DNA from: Rotaria sordida
Lineage: Eukaryota; Rotifera; Eurotatoria; Philodinida; Philodinidae
Direction of reading: 5' to 3'
DNA: 64,000 bases
NCBI GenBank assembly: GCA_905250125.1
Contig: CAJNOL010000742.1
Coordinates: 28,116-92,115 of the forward strand
Both the position numbers and the translations under genes were made by a program. Shown piece after piece: positions 12,463-25,020 of this stretch (position 1 is its first letter; each line of letters starts with the position of its first letter). Below the pieces are notes generated by a model. That model was not told the origin of the DNA. It saw only the letters and a program-made list of their open reading frames with translations, and searched no databases.

Positions 12463-14801
12463 TACAAATCGATTCTATTTAAATATCAAAATCACGTACT
12501 GTAGAATGAATGAGATAAGACAAAATATGGAATCCATTCTTTCTCCTTGACGTAATAACATTATTTATTATATAGCAGAACCGAGCAAACACAGAAGAAA
12601 AAAAAAAACATCAAACTATAGTCTTCATTTTCTCATGAATTTGAATTATTATTACCATGCATTGTTACCAAGAAACAGACCACAGAACAGTGAAAAAGAG
12701 GCACATACATCATCAGAAAAAAAAAATGCAAGCGATATGAAAAAAAAATCAAGAACAAGCAAATAGTTCCGTTGTTTGTTAATGTCGTTCTTTACACAAA
12801 GAGAAAAAAAAAAAGAATTTAGATCTATCGTAATTGTTGTCAATAACTAACAAACATAGATTCTGATTGATCTCAATAAATCGATCGTTGTTTTTTTTTT
12901 ATTTGAGAAGATTATTGGAACAATATTTTTTCTTTCCATATATATTAGTTCAAATACTAAATAATTACTTATTCAGAAAAGACTATATATATATTAATGT
13001 AGCAATAGGAAAGAAAATGTCACGAATTGTTTATTTATAGTAACACTTAATAATTTAATATCAAGCTTGACTTATATAGAATAGAAAAAACTCTATAACT
13101 TTTAATGAGTTGTTATTGTAACGAAAGTATGATGAATAAATGATTTTTAGAAATAAAAAAAAAAAAATAATATTATCATGTAATTGTTCAGTTCTACTTA
13201 TGAGACAATTAAAAAGAAAAATATTAACATAGTCATAAATATAACATTTAATCATCGCATAAAAAGAATTTATTGAAGAATGAGAAATATGATTACAATT
13301 GACGACATTTATATGCATTAAGTTAAATAATGAACAGATGAGAATAATAATAAATGATAAATTATAAGAAATTTATAACATACAATTTATTCATTTAGAT
13401 TATAGATCAACTTTTATTATACTCGATAAAATAATGAATACTATTTTTGCAATTAGAGAAATTCTTTGTTTCTCAATAATTTCTTGATTAATAAGATGAA
13501 AATTGATTCATTGGTTTTTAATTATTTTAACAAAAAATACTTTCTTTTCTTAGGTAAAAGATTACATGTAATATATCATCTACATTGCCTTCGCTATTGT
13601 TGGAAGCATTTATTGTATAGCATGATGCTTCTCGTGAGAATTCGACATCCAAATGTGATTCTATTTTATTCCAGACTTGTAAATCTATATCATTATTAGT
13701 AATTTCTTTCTCGGAACTTGACGATTCAAATCCCATCTGAGCAAAATTATTGTTCTAACTATTCATTGAGCTATCTTCTCTACATCAATTGGCATATAAT
13801 TCATAGCAAAATTTATCTCAAAAGCAACACAAATATACATATCTCAACATTATAAAAGGAGCTTAGATAGCTCGAAGCACACATATCAATGGTGCATGTT
13901 TCGAATTGGAGTCACACACGACCCGAAGGAATTACACAGTAGATTGCAATAAAATTAGAATGTGATAGAAAGAATTGTAGGGAATAGTCGAATAACTACC
14001 ATTTTCTCTCTTCTTTTTCGAAGAGAAAAAAAAACAGTTGTTTTTAGACACACGAGAGAAAAAGCAGCCGGAATTTTACCTCGTCTGTCTCATTCTAACT
14101 GCGCAAATATATGAGAGAAAGAAAAAAACAAAGTTGATAAATTTACACAGTTCGTCGAGAAAGAAAACTATCCATGTGCTGCAATAAATAGAAACGAGAA
14201 AACAATAACCTAGCACATAAGGAAAAGATCAATAAATGCATTTATCGAAAGACGAATGTACAGTTAGAGCTACTCTCTAATAAAATCGAATATGTTAAAC
14301 ATTTTTTTTTATTTATTTTTCAATTGTCAAAATATTAATGTATTTCAACTCTCGTAATTTCTCCTTAAATGTTTTCTATAGAGTCAAACGCGAGCTAACT
14401 TTACAACACAATCTATCGATTCGATTCGATTGATAAAAACATGTTTGACGACTTTCATATATACGTATATTCTTTGTTTAGAATCTTGAAAAATGTCATT
14501 AGAATTAAAACATAGTAATCAAATACACAAATATTGATAACTTAATGTGGACTTATATTTATTTCGAATAGGTCTATTACTTTAAAAATAATCAACAATG
14601 AATTCTAAAATCATTTCAGAACATCTGGGACGTTTCTTATATTTTGATATTACATGTAGGTGTTCTTCTTCTCTTCACTCACACCCTTCACTATTGAACA
14701 AAGGAAACAAAATGGGTTCTTTTATAACTTTATTATTTCACCTAAAAAAAAAACAAGGTGTTAGCACAAGTTCTATGGGATTAAAATGCCGAACACGATG
14801 T
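12463..14801. other. Intergenic AT-rich region upstream of SLC43-like gene
   Basis: Nothing firmly assignable. A minus-strand open frame at 13527-13736 begins MGFESSSSEKEITNNDIDLQ and has a possible donor after residue ~57; its acidic/serine-rich start is reminiscent of transposase N-termini, but there is no domain evidence. The rest is A/T-rich simple sequence. Confidence 0.3.
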
Positions 14802-14811
14802 NNNNNNNNNN
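14802..14811. other. Assembly gap (10 N)
   Basis: Ten consecutive N bases, immediately beside a 957-bp near-palindrome that would be hard to assemble. The true gap length is unknown. Confidence 0.99.
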
Positions 14812-14831
14812 ATAAACGGTCTTTGATTGTA

Positions 14832-15788
14832 CACGGTTGGAAAAAATATTATTCCAGGGGGGTGACGCTATAATTTCAAAGAGAAGACATGATGAATTTT
14901 ATATCAAACGAAAGCTCGTCAAAAATGGGGTTTATTGATACTAAATAGTGAGGCTTGTAAAAACTTTCTAATGTCAAACTTAAGAAGTTTTCAGAAATTT
15001 TATATTTTTTTGGGTTGGAAAATTAAGGTGCCACTGATTCAAAAATGAAGTCAATTTTTTTTCTTGAATATTTTTACATGGTTTGATAGACCTCGTTGAG
15101 CTCTACAAAACTGTGCATGTTAAAAAATTTTTGAGGCATCTTTTTGAGATAAAAAGTTCAAAAAACTACTCGGGAAATCTCAAAAACATTTAAAAACTCT
15201 TTTTTTTTTCAAATTGAAGAAACACGCTCAATTTTTCAATAAAAGCAGCTTTTTTCGTTGTTTTTACTACCTCAGACGTCTCGAAATATACTCATTCGAT
15301 GCAGTGTGAAAAGCTGCGTCTAATGAGTATGTTTCGAAACGTCTGACGGAGTAAAAACAATGAAAAAAGCTACTTTTATAGAAAAAGTAAGTGTTGTTCT
15401 TCCACATGAAAAATATGAATTTTTTTCATGCTTTCTAAGATTTTCCAAATAGTTTTTTGAATTTTTTATCGCAAAAAAAGTGTCTTAAAAATTTTTTAAT
15501 GTATACAGTTTTATAGAGCTCGACGAGCTCTATCGAACCGTGTAAAAATATTCAAGAAAAACATTTTACTCCATTCTTGAATCACTAGTACTTTAATTTT
15601 CCATCCCAAAAAAAGTATAAAATTTCTGAAAATTTATTAAGCTCGACATTAAAAGGTTTTCATAACCCTCACTATTTAATACCAATAAACCCCATTTTTA
15701 ACGAGCTTTCATTTGATATAAAATTTATTATGTCTTCTATTTGAAATTATAGCGTTACCCCCCTGGAATAATATTTTTTCCAACCGTG
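14832..15788. mobile_element. 957-bp foldback (palindromic) element with TA target duplication
   Basis: The two halves are reverse complements along almost their whole length. The left end CACGGTTGGAAAAAATATTA is repeated inverted at the right end, and the arms meet near 15307. TA lies directly outside both ends (14830-14831 and 15789-15790), the signature of a Tc1/mariner-type insertion. There is no coding capacity. The arms differ at scattered positions, so the copy is not brand new. A large cruciform or hairpin RNA is possible. Confidence 0.85.
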
Positions 15789-17550
15789 TATATCAACAAC
15801 GTCTCTCACAATCTATGACAAAAAGTAGGGACGTTGCTAAGGTGCCTATCAGGGAGATCTACATTTCTATTCTATATACTTCAATACTAATTTTAGATCG
15901 TATTTTACAAAATTGATCGTGCGCCGCCTATGGTACCCTACGAAAGTATTGTAAGCATCATATCCGAAAAAGTATGCTACATCAGTTTTGTATGGAAACT
16001 ATTGGGAATTTATGTATTTTAAGATAAGATATTCATTGGATACCTAATAAGTTACTTAGTTGAAATATGTTCAGTAAAAGAATACTTGAAGTGGATGTCC
16101 GGATATTGAGCTAGATTTAAATGAATTTTAGATATATTGACGATCAAACCATACTTTTGTTTTATCTTCTATCTTTTTTAATATATTATTCTTCAAAATA
16201 TGATCTAATTTAGTTTCTTTTTGAGAGAAAATAACTTGTTTTATTTAAAAAATTATCAATAAAATTTCGCTTTTATATAGGCAATCTGTTCTATCGAACT
16301 ATTAAAAATGTTAATTAACGTTTTAGCAATTCAAATAAAACGAATTGTTAAATATTACATTTATAACAGTTATTTTTAAAGTAAACTTTAGAGAAGAAAA
16401 AAAAAAAGAAGAAAGATATTGACTTATTTCATATTCAACTTTTCAATGATAAATCAATTGATAAAAAAAGATTAAGAGCAATACAAATACATAATTGTCA
16501 AAAATAATGAATGAATAAATGAGCGACAACATATATATCTTTTTTGACAAATATATGATTATAAGAAGAAAAAAAATTAACTTTTAATCGATATGTTGTT
16601 TTTTTTTCGGACAACCTGTAAAAAACTTCAATAACAAACGAAAAATGATGAGTATTTACGAGAACATGGAAATTAAATTGTGTTTTACATTTTTCCTCAA
16701 AACCAGTAATGTTTTGCCTCTATTCCTTCGACATGATCAGAGACATCAAAATGGAATTTTTTTAAATGTAGTAAATACTATTCAGCGAGAATACTGGTTT
16801 TTTTTTATTTAAAAAAATATTGCTCTAGTGATTTTTGACAACTTTTTGCAAATTCGACGGAAATAGTGTCTTATAAAAAGAATTTTTAGTTTGATCAACG
16901 ATTGCATCTGAGAGAAGGTAGAAGGACAAAAGGTGTTATCATTCCAAGCTCAATATCTCATAGAAGACAGCATCCGAAAACTTTGCGTTTATGACAACTG
17001 TTGTTCTACTCATCAAAATCTATTCACTCTAAAAGTTTCCAAATTATCTGATGAATCGCTGTTTAGAAATTCAAAAAAAGAAGACGATGATATACTTAAT
17101 GGTGAAGTGAAAACACTTGATTGAACAAACGCATTTTTAAGATAAAGGTTTTGTTTTCATATATACATACATTTATTGAATAAATCGATAGTACTTGTAA
17201 AGATCACAACGAAAGTAAAGAAGCGAATGGTATTTTTATTTTAGAGAAAAATACAATTTACAGAATGTCATTATTGGTGTCCATGAAATAGAAAGTATTA
17301 TTATAGGTTTAATTAAGAATTCTTTCATTTTTTTTTTGAATTTTCGGGAATATATTGTCGAGATTCTTGTAATTTTATTAATTTATTAATATTATATTTG
17401 ATTGACTTCTTTTAATAATATAAAATGCAATTACTATTAAGTAAATCTCGGAAATAGGTACGTTCATAGGATTTTTGATAGGAACGGGATTATATTTTTT
17501 CCATCAAATTTTGATAAGACTTTTGCTTGTCTACAATAGATATGATATTA
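15789..17550. other. Gene-free AT-rich region between foldback elements
   Basis: No gene recognised. A 63-codon plus-strand frame at 16933-17124 has no signal peptide, domain or splice support and is probably chance. Several TATATATA and poly-A/T runs. Confidence 0.4.
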
Positions 17551-18149
17551 ATGTCGAGTTTTTTTAAAAATTACCGACGACTATTTTTTGGATAGCTTTG
17601 CAACGGTTCAAGTTATTAAAGGTCGGGTTTTCACCGTTGGAAAGGGCAAGAGAGGGGAGGGGGACGTCGATCTGCATAAAATTCATTAGGCTTACGAGTC
17701 TTTTGTATGGTTGTTTGTAGTCAAATATTTTATCGGTTGTCTATTTTCATGAGTTTTCATGATAAGTTAACATCTAATTAGACCAAAATGTAGCCCAAAT
17801 CGTCCTGTATTTGTGCTAAAATTTACAAATCGTTGCACTTTATTCTTGAGTTTATTTTCTTACGGTTTGATATTAAAATGTGAAAATTTTAGCATGAATA
17901 CAGGACGATTTGGGCTACATTTTGATCTAATTAGATGTTAACTTGTCGTGAAAACTCATAGAAATAGATAACCAATAAAATATTTGACTGCAAACAACCA
18001 TACAAAAGACTCGTAAACCTAATGATTTTTATACAGATCGACATCCCCCACCTTACTCTTTCTAACGGTGAAAACTCGACCTCTATAACTTGAACCGTTG
18101 AAAAGTTATTCAAGAAATAGTCGTTGGTACTTTAAAAAAAATCAGACAT
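17551..18149. mobile_element. 599-bp foldback element with TA target duplication
   Basis: Left arm starting ATGTCGAGTTTTTTTAAAAA is matched by the inverted right arm ending at 18149; the arms of about 270 bp face each other around a short loop near 17820-17890. TA flanks both ends (17549-17550, 18150-18151). The arms are roughly 85-90% identical by eye, including the shared stretch ACATCTAATTAGA. No open reading frame of note. A non-autonomous Tc1/mariner-like derivative is the likeliest origin. Confidence 0.8.
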
Positions 18150-18178
18150 TAATTATTTATATTCATATTTGATAACTA

Positions 18179-18471
18179 ACGGATGTGCCAGGATGAATGG
18201 CCGCGTTTTGCATTTCAATTTTCATTCACTTAACATGCTGTATCAAAAAAAAAATACACCAAAAGATGCAGTGTGAAAAGCTCTACAATTTATACAGTAA
18301 AGCTTATTGTAATTGCTTTTAAAAAAAGTAAAATTCTCGGTGATAAATTTTCGCACGGCTAAAATTTGATTGTTCAGAATTTTGACCATTTGATTTTGTT
18401 TTTTTAATACAGTATGTTAAGTGAATGAAAATTGAAATGCAAAACGCGGCCATTCATCTTGGCACACCTGT
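18179..18471. mobile_element. 293-bp MITE with ~63-bp terminal inverted repeats and TA duplication
   Basis: Ends ACGGATGTGCCAGGATGAAT and, inverted, ACAGGTGTGCCAAGATGAAT, continuing nearly perfectly for about 63 bp on each side. TA is present outside both ends (18177-18178, 18472-18473). The GC-richer word GGCCGCGTTTTGCATTTC is conserved in both arms. It lies only 29 bp from the previous foldback element and shares an 18-bp internal word with the 957-bp element. Confidence 0.8.
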
Positions 18472-19301
18472 TATTCTGTATAGCAAAAAGAAGAATATCG
18501 GCAAAATTAGGCAGAATAGGACATTAGCACCTTTCATTTGAGACTGATTCTTTATCAGAGTGAATTTTTTGAATAAATTCTTTTGACATAGGCTTATGTG
18601 AGAATGTTTGGTCTTTCATATGGTTATTAATTAAAAAGTAATTAGCGAATATCTCGCTCACCATATGAGAAAAAAAATCTAAAAACTTCCGAATAGGATC
18701 TAGGGCACAAGCTGCATCTATGATAAAATTTTCAGCAAGATTGGACTCCAAAAATTTTCTTCCGAAAAAGCGGTTTTCTAGAGACTCTGAAAAGTGAAGA
18801 AGCGAAAACCTTTCTCTTATCATCATCTAGGGACTCTGAGTAATGATTTGTAACGTTTGAAGCCGATTTTGAACTTTTCAGTTGGTTACAAGAGCATCAT
18901 CTCGATTGTGTACTCGCACTGCGTCACGTCGCTAACGACAAATAAATCGGTCTTTTTGAAAAATCTAGACATGCTCAGAAAAATTTTGGATATAGACTTT
19001 ATAACCTTAGAAGTCGTCTACGAAATGCCCTATTTAGTTTTCTACAATTGTGCATGAATTGGGAGTTATTAAAAACTAAAATACACGAAATGTAAATCGA
19101 CGTCCTTTTTTGTGTCACGTCGCTAACGGTAGTTTTTTTACCAGTAACTCCTGTAAACAAAACTCCATAGCGCTAATTTTTTAAGGGTATCTAGAGTAAC
19201 TTAATGTCCATGCAATATATAAAAAATCAGATCTAAGAGAGCTAATTATCTCGAGATACACATATTTTAATTTTCCGAAGTCATGTCGCTAACAAATGAT
19301 T
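18472..19301. repeat. Repeat region with three GTCACGTCGCTAACG words
   Basis: The 15-mer GTCACGTCGCTAACG occurs at 18923-18937 and 19114-19128, and a variant (GTCATGTCGCTAAC) at 19280-19293, all in the same orientation with spacings of 191 and 166 bp. The intervening DNA is not obviously a tandem duplicate. A 100-codon minus-strand frame (18524-18826) overlaps part of this but shows no domain. Probably the remains of a transposon. Confidence 0.45.
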
Positions 19302-19619
19302 TTATCCATATGTAGGATTTTCGATGTCTACTTGTTGAACGATTTTCTTATGAATATTTACAGTAGCCAAATTACTAAATCTTTTATCATCTGTCCTATT
19401 ACGTACATAAGTTTTAATTAACTTCATGATAGAAAATGAACAGACAACATCAATATTTGACATCTAAATTTAGATATGAATAACAGAATATTTATAATAT
19501 TTATATTTATCATAGCTCGATAAATAATCAATAATATCTTTTAATGATTGACCGAGATATTGTTTTCTTCCTTTTCTTGCAAATAAAACACAATACACTC
19601 TAAAAACTTCTTGATCCAT
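19302..19619 (-). pseudogene. hAT-family transposase C-terminal fragment
   Basis: A minus-strand frame from ATG at 19619 (MDQEVFRVYCVLFARKGRKQ) runs into a stop, then resumes after a TTTAG acceptor-like site with CSFSIMKLIKTYVRNR followed by FSNLATVNIHK, stopping at 19302. The second part matches the C-terminal dimerisation region typical of hAT transposases (pattern SF..(L/M)K.IKTY.R....D.R.SNLA...IH). The N-terminal zinc finger and catalytic core are absent, so this is a relic. It could also be the tail of a domesticated ZMYM/hAT-like gene, but no upstream exons were found. Confidence 0.6.
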
Positions 19620-20469
19620 AATCAAATATGCTAGTCATGAGTGTTAACAGACTGATTGAATTACTTCTATTTTGTTTGACTTTTGACAAGAAAATAATTA
19701 GGCAACAGAATCTATGAAGTTCTGTTAACAGTCGATTTAATAATGAAAAAAAAATCTTTTGTAGCTAGTTGCTACGAAACATATAATTCAATATTATCAT
19801 GCTTGATAGGTATATTAATAATGATGGGAAGATATTAATTAATAGACAATCAAGAAGGGAGAAACTCGAACTTTTTTGTTATTATGAAATTATCTGCGAT
19901 TGATTGTTGTGAGACATTTCAATCTATATCATCCTTAGATTTCTTATTCAATATGACATATGTACTAATATCTTTTTTGTTTTTTCATTCATTTTCTTAA
20001 AGAAAAATATCATATTGATACAATTATATCTGAAACATTAAATAAAACAATCTATTTGTAATTATATGCATCGTACAGATATTTGACATTAATTAAAACA
20101 AGCAATGTGTCGGCGCACATATAAACAATGCATATTGACTATTTTACACAAATGTTATTAATTATAATAATGCAACTTTTTCTTGATACACAACTAATTC
20201 TTCTATCGATTGATGTTTTTATTATTCTATTACTTGTTTATACTATACAATAAACAGATACAAGACTTCGATAAAATGCGAAGATCATATGATCATTGTA
20301 AAACTTAATTTATACAACATGTATGATTAAATGATTATATGACAAAAAGATAGGAAAATTTCTTGCTGATACTTATCAATGTTTGTCCTTTTTTGTTTTT
20401 TTTTGTTTTTGCTTGCATCAAAATTTCAAATATTTGAACTAAAGGAAAAGTTTATCTTTTTCACATATA
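19620..20469. other. Gene-free AT-rich spacer
   Basis: No gene, domain or strong repeat visible. Confidence 0.4.
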
Positions 20470-20815
20470 GGGAAAAAGCAATATATTTACCAAATGGTCT
20501 ATCTAAGCATGTCTATATGGATATAAAGCTTGAGGATATCTGTATTATTGATAAAAAAATCAGCTTGTTTCTGCAAGCCATAGTAGAGATACTGAATCTT
20601 TTTTCGGCAAAGTGATTTTTGTGCCAGTCTTTATATTGCTTTTTTTCCTCAATATGTGAAAAAGTAAATTTTTTTTGCTGAGATCAATAGTGATACTTAA
20701 CAAAGGGTCTCTCTAGGCATATCTTTATGGATATAAACTTTGAACATGTCTCTATCATTGATAAACAAGTTAGTTCGTTTGTCCAAGCCGTAATGGAGAT
20801 ATTTAAATTTCTTAC
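20470..20815. repeat. Diverged tandem duplication (~220-bp period)
   Basis: A segment beginning near 20497 (GGTCTATCTAAGCATGTCTA) recurs near 20706 (GGTCTCTCTAGGCATATCTT), and both continue in parallel through TATGGATATAAA and ATTGATAAA to a shared CAAGCC end, about 75% identical by eye. TGGGCCACCTTGTAT just downstream (near 20833) resembles a transposon end. Probably two adjacent copies of a degraded element. Confidence 0.5.
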
Positions 20816-21388
20816 CGGAGTTTTATTATTTATGGGCCACCTTGTATTTCGAAATATCATTAATTCTTGTCGTTCTTTATTGTAATATTTTTGTTTTTTA
20901 AATGTATTCGTTAAAAGAGTAAAATATACGCAATAATGATATTCCTATGATGAATTATTATTTTCTATATTTAACAACCAATAATAAAAATACGGTAGAA
21001 ATCAATGATGTCTAACGTATTTTATGTGTGATAATAGAAGAAAAAAAAAAAAAAAAGATTTATTCTATTTTTTTTTTAGGCTTGATCGGCTTCTTTAGTA
21101 AATAATCCCAAGGCTAAATGAAGTAGAAAAGAAAACAGAATGAAAAAAAAAAAAGAATAATAGAACCAGTTTTGTAACGTCATTGAATAGCAAATATGAC
21201 TAAAATATATTCAGGTATACGTTTTTTATTCATTTTATGAATATAATATTATATGTGACATGTGGTAAGCAAGAATCCATTTGACATACGACAAAAGATA
21301 AGAGAGCAAAAAAAAACACGAGACTGTTAGTAAAGTCGACTCTCTTCAAATTTCACAAGTATAATGCTACATGGTATGAATTTATTGA
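20816..21388. other. Upstream region of TRPV-like gene
   Basis: AT-rich with long A runs (e.g. 21040-21058). No promoter motif can be called with confidence. Confidence 0.3.
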
Positions 21389-24140
21389 ATGATTAATATG
21401 CTAGACGATATAATTTTCGCAGTAACAAATGCCGATACTGATTCGAATCAGTCGGAAGTTGAACAACAAACTGAACTTATGTACACCGATAATACAATAT
21501 GGACAGCTGTATTTAATGCAGATAAGACTGCTATTGACCATTTAATCGATATTGATCCAGATGTTATTAATACAAGAGGAGCGGTTGGTGAATGTCCTAT
21601 ACATATGTTATTTCTATGTGGAACAGACGCACATTTAGAAATTGCTCGAGATCTTATTATAAGATTTCCAATTATTGTAACACAAATTTATAATAAACCA
21701 GTAAATATAATTATATTTATTTTTTTGTTTTGTTTTGTTTTATTTGTATGATACATATAGATTATTTCTAGAGATATTATGGTGAAAATATTCTTCATAT
21801 TGCTATTGTTAAACGTAATCCAACTATGGTTGAATGGTTACTTTATAATAATCATTTAGAATCTTATCGAGAAGAATTATTGACAGCAACTGCTACAGGT
21901 GACTTCTTTAAAATGTAAATTACTTTTTTTCTTTCGTATATTTTATATTTACATTTTGTAGAGGTCAACCATCGTATTATGGTGAAACTCCACTAGGATT
22001 TGCTTGTTGTACCAATCAATGGGATATTGTTGAAATTTTACTTAAATATGGTGCTGATATGGATGCGGTTAGTAAAGAAGAAAATGTTGAATGCAACAAA
22101 TTAATAATAAAATATCTGAATTAGAGATGTATAGGACCAAGTGTTATTGGTCCTCGGTCTAGAAAAAAAACTATTTTGAAATTTATTCGTATCAGATTTT
22201 AAATAATAAAAAGAAATTCTCTAATATTCGTTTAGCATATCATATGTTCAAATTTTAATCTTGTACATTTCTAGTCTGAATAATACTGATTTTCGTTTAG
22301 ATCTTAATCGATAGAGATATGGGAAAAACTTTTTCAAATAATTTTTCTTTTCTTTATTAGAACATTATTTTAAAGAAACTCTATACTATTTTCTTTATAT
22401 TCATATTCAGACGGACAGTAATGATAATACTATTCTACATATGCTTGTTATTTGTAATTTAACTGGAATTTATGCTAAATTCAAAGCACGCTGGGTAGAA
22501 CAACAGATAATTAACGATAGTAAAATAATTATTAAGTCAAAATTAATGAAACATACGAAATTATGGAATCGTTTAAATAAAGATGGTTTAACACCATTAA
22601 CTCTAGCAGCTGATTTAGGTCGAGCTCAAATGTTATCATGGTTACTTGATGAACGTAAAACAATACAATGGTCCTATGGTAATGTTTCATGTGTATTACA
22701 TCCTCTTGATCAACTTGATCGTGATTTTGATGATGATGTAAGTTAATTAATATTCATATTTATATAACTATTGATTTTTATTCAGAATAAACAACGAATT
22801 CTTAGTGTTATTGAAGTAATGATTAAAAATAATAATCCTGAATTAGTACATCCTATTATTACATCTTTAATTGATAAAAAATGGAAATATTTTGCTTCTC
22901 GAATACTTATTCGACGATTTCTTATTACATTTCTCTATCTTCTTGTTTTTCTTGGTACTACAATTATACAACAAACACGACCAGAAATAATAGTAGCTTA
23001 ATAAAATATATTGTTTAAACTATAAAATATGATTTTTTGTTTTTGTTTTAGATAGCAGATGAAAATGATCAAAAAGCAATATTAATTAATGATAAATATT
23101 CAAGTGTTATTCATAAAATACTTTCCAGAATCGGTCGTTTCATTGTAATATCAGGTGCACTATTGAAAAGTGCACGTGAAATATACGAAATGCGTAGTTT
23201 AGGTTTCTGGAATTATATTAATAGTACAGTGAGTAATTAATTCTTAATTGTTCCAAGTTGAATTGATTTATGATAATATTTAGGGATCTATTTTTCTTGA
23301 AAATTTTTTGTCATGTTCATTTTGTCTTGGTATTTTTATTACACAAATTTTTCATCTATTTGAAATACATCATTATGAAACCCTCATACTTGCTTTTACT
23401 TCTCTTATTGGATGGGGTTATATGTTTTTTTTTATAATGCCATTTCGATTTACTGGTCCATTTGTTATTATGATATATAAAATGTTATTTAATGATGTTC
23501 TTCGTTTTTGTATAATATATATTATTTTTCTTGCTGGTTTTTCACAATCATTTTTTATTTTATTTAATGAAAATGGTAAATTTTTTGTTAATGAATGAAT
23601 ATTTTATTCATAAGAAAAATAAATTTATAATATTTTGAATAAATAATCTATATTATAATTTATTATAGGTTTACCAGGTTATATATCAAGTATCAAACAA
23701 TGTTTTTTAGGTTTATTAGGTGATTTTGATCTTGATTATTATACTGGAGGACAATATCCATTGACAAGTGTTACATTACTTATCATCTATATTATAGTTA
23801 TTACTATTCTTTTATTAAATTTACTTATTGCTATGATGGGTGATACATATGCAGATGTAAAACAAAATGCTAAAAAATTATGGTTTGTTTTAATTTATTT
23901 TTATTGTTGTTGTTGTTTTTTTTTCTTATCTTATTTTACTTTTTATTTTTTATATAACAAAGGCATTTAGAACGAGCACGTATTGCACTTGACGTTGAAC
24001 GTGGAATTTCCAAGTCTAAACGTCATCTACAAATCAATAAATATTGGATAGATGTAAAGGGTGAACGTTATTTACAAGTTGAACAAGTGAACAATGAGCT
24101 TTTTTCATCTATCGACGATAAAACAAAGGATGATGAATAA
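21389..24140 (+). CDS. TRPV-like cation channel (651 aa)
   Basis: Nine exons join in frame: 21389-21700, 21772-21914, 21962-22067, 22411-22737, 22786-22992, 23052-23228, 23284-23575, 23669-23882, 23963-24140. The N-terminal ~290 residues hold ankyrin repeats (YYGENILHIAIVKRN, YYGETPLGFACC, KDGLTPLTLAADLGR). Six membrane helices follow, with the TRPV-type stretch LIGWGYMFFFIMPFRFTGPF, a pore loop FLGLLGDFD and the S6 signature LLNLLIAMMGDTY. The intracellular tail is short. Length and order fit TRPV channels (Ca2+-permeable sensory or epithelial). Intron 3 (343 bp) is longer than the others and contains a GGACCAA/TTGGTCC hairpin. A polyadenylation hexamer lies near 24258. Subfamily (vanilloid 1-4 or 5/6, OSM-9 or OCR type) is not resolved. 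Confidence 0.93.
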
Positions 24141-25018
24141 TATTATGAAAATAATTTAAAAAAACAAATTTATTTATCAAGTATTTCCCTTCTAGTAATA
24201 AAGAAAATCAATTAACTTACTTAAATATATCCGCATATTTTCCTTGTATAATTTTTCAATAAAAAGAAATGATGTAATTTTCTAATATCTATAAAATAAC
24301 TATGATGAATTTAAGAGTTGGATAGTAATGTGGCGGTCGCCACTAGAACTCGCTGGATTGACTCCGGACTCGGAAATTTTGGCTTCAACATACTCTAGTC
24401 GTCTGAGAAATCTGTCAGAAGTGCTAATCATCGAATACCAAAAAAACTCGAAAGAAAAAGGATCTCGTACCTTCGGGACGATTATTCAATTTCAATTATG
24501 CTCTTTGCCGAAAGTCTAATCGTGGAATTTCGATGATTTGCATTTCGGCAATATTCTGAGATGGTAATTGCTGTATTAGAAACATTTTAATATTATGTGT
24601 ATTGATACTAATTGTACTTAGCAATTATAGTAATGTGCCAAATTAATAACTAACGAGAAAAGGTTTCCAAGTGATAAATCGCTTTTAACTTCGAATTATA
24701 TTCAAATCAACAGTCTAGTGAGTAAGTGAATACTCTTGAGTGATTCGAGTTGTTGGATCTTTGCTGTTGAGATATCGAATTTTTAGTAATTTTTTCGAAT
24801 TATAAGTGTTTAATTGAGCAATAAAATAATTTAAATGAGCAATAATTTATTTAAATTTAAGGTAAATTGTATATAAAAAGGACAATATGGATTCATTTTG
24901 TTGTGGCATATTTCCATATTGCTTTCTCTTGGATTCTTTATTTCTTCCTTTCGTTGATCATTCAGGTATATTCCATTTGTATCATATCTATTCCTGATAC
25001 ATTCCGTCATCTCAGATA
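24141..25018. other. Spacer between TRPV-like gene and transposon nest
   Basis: No gene. Contains a GTGGCGGTCGCCAC palindrome near 24330. The ~150 bp just before 25021 should be the original continuation of the piggyBac target, but its frame is interrupted and shows no clear DDE motifs. Confidence 0.4.
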
Positions 25019-25020
25019 TA

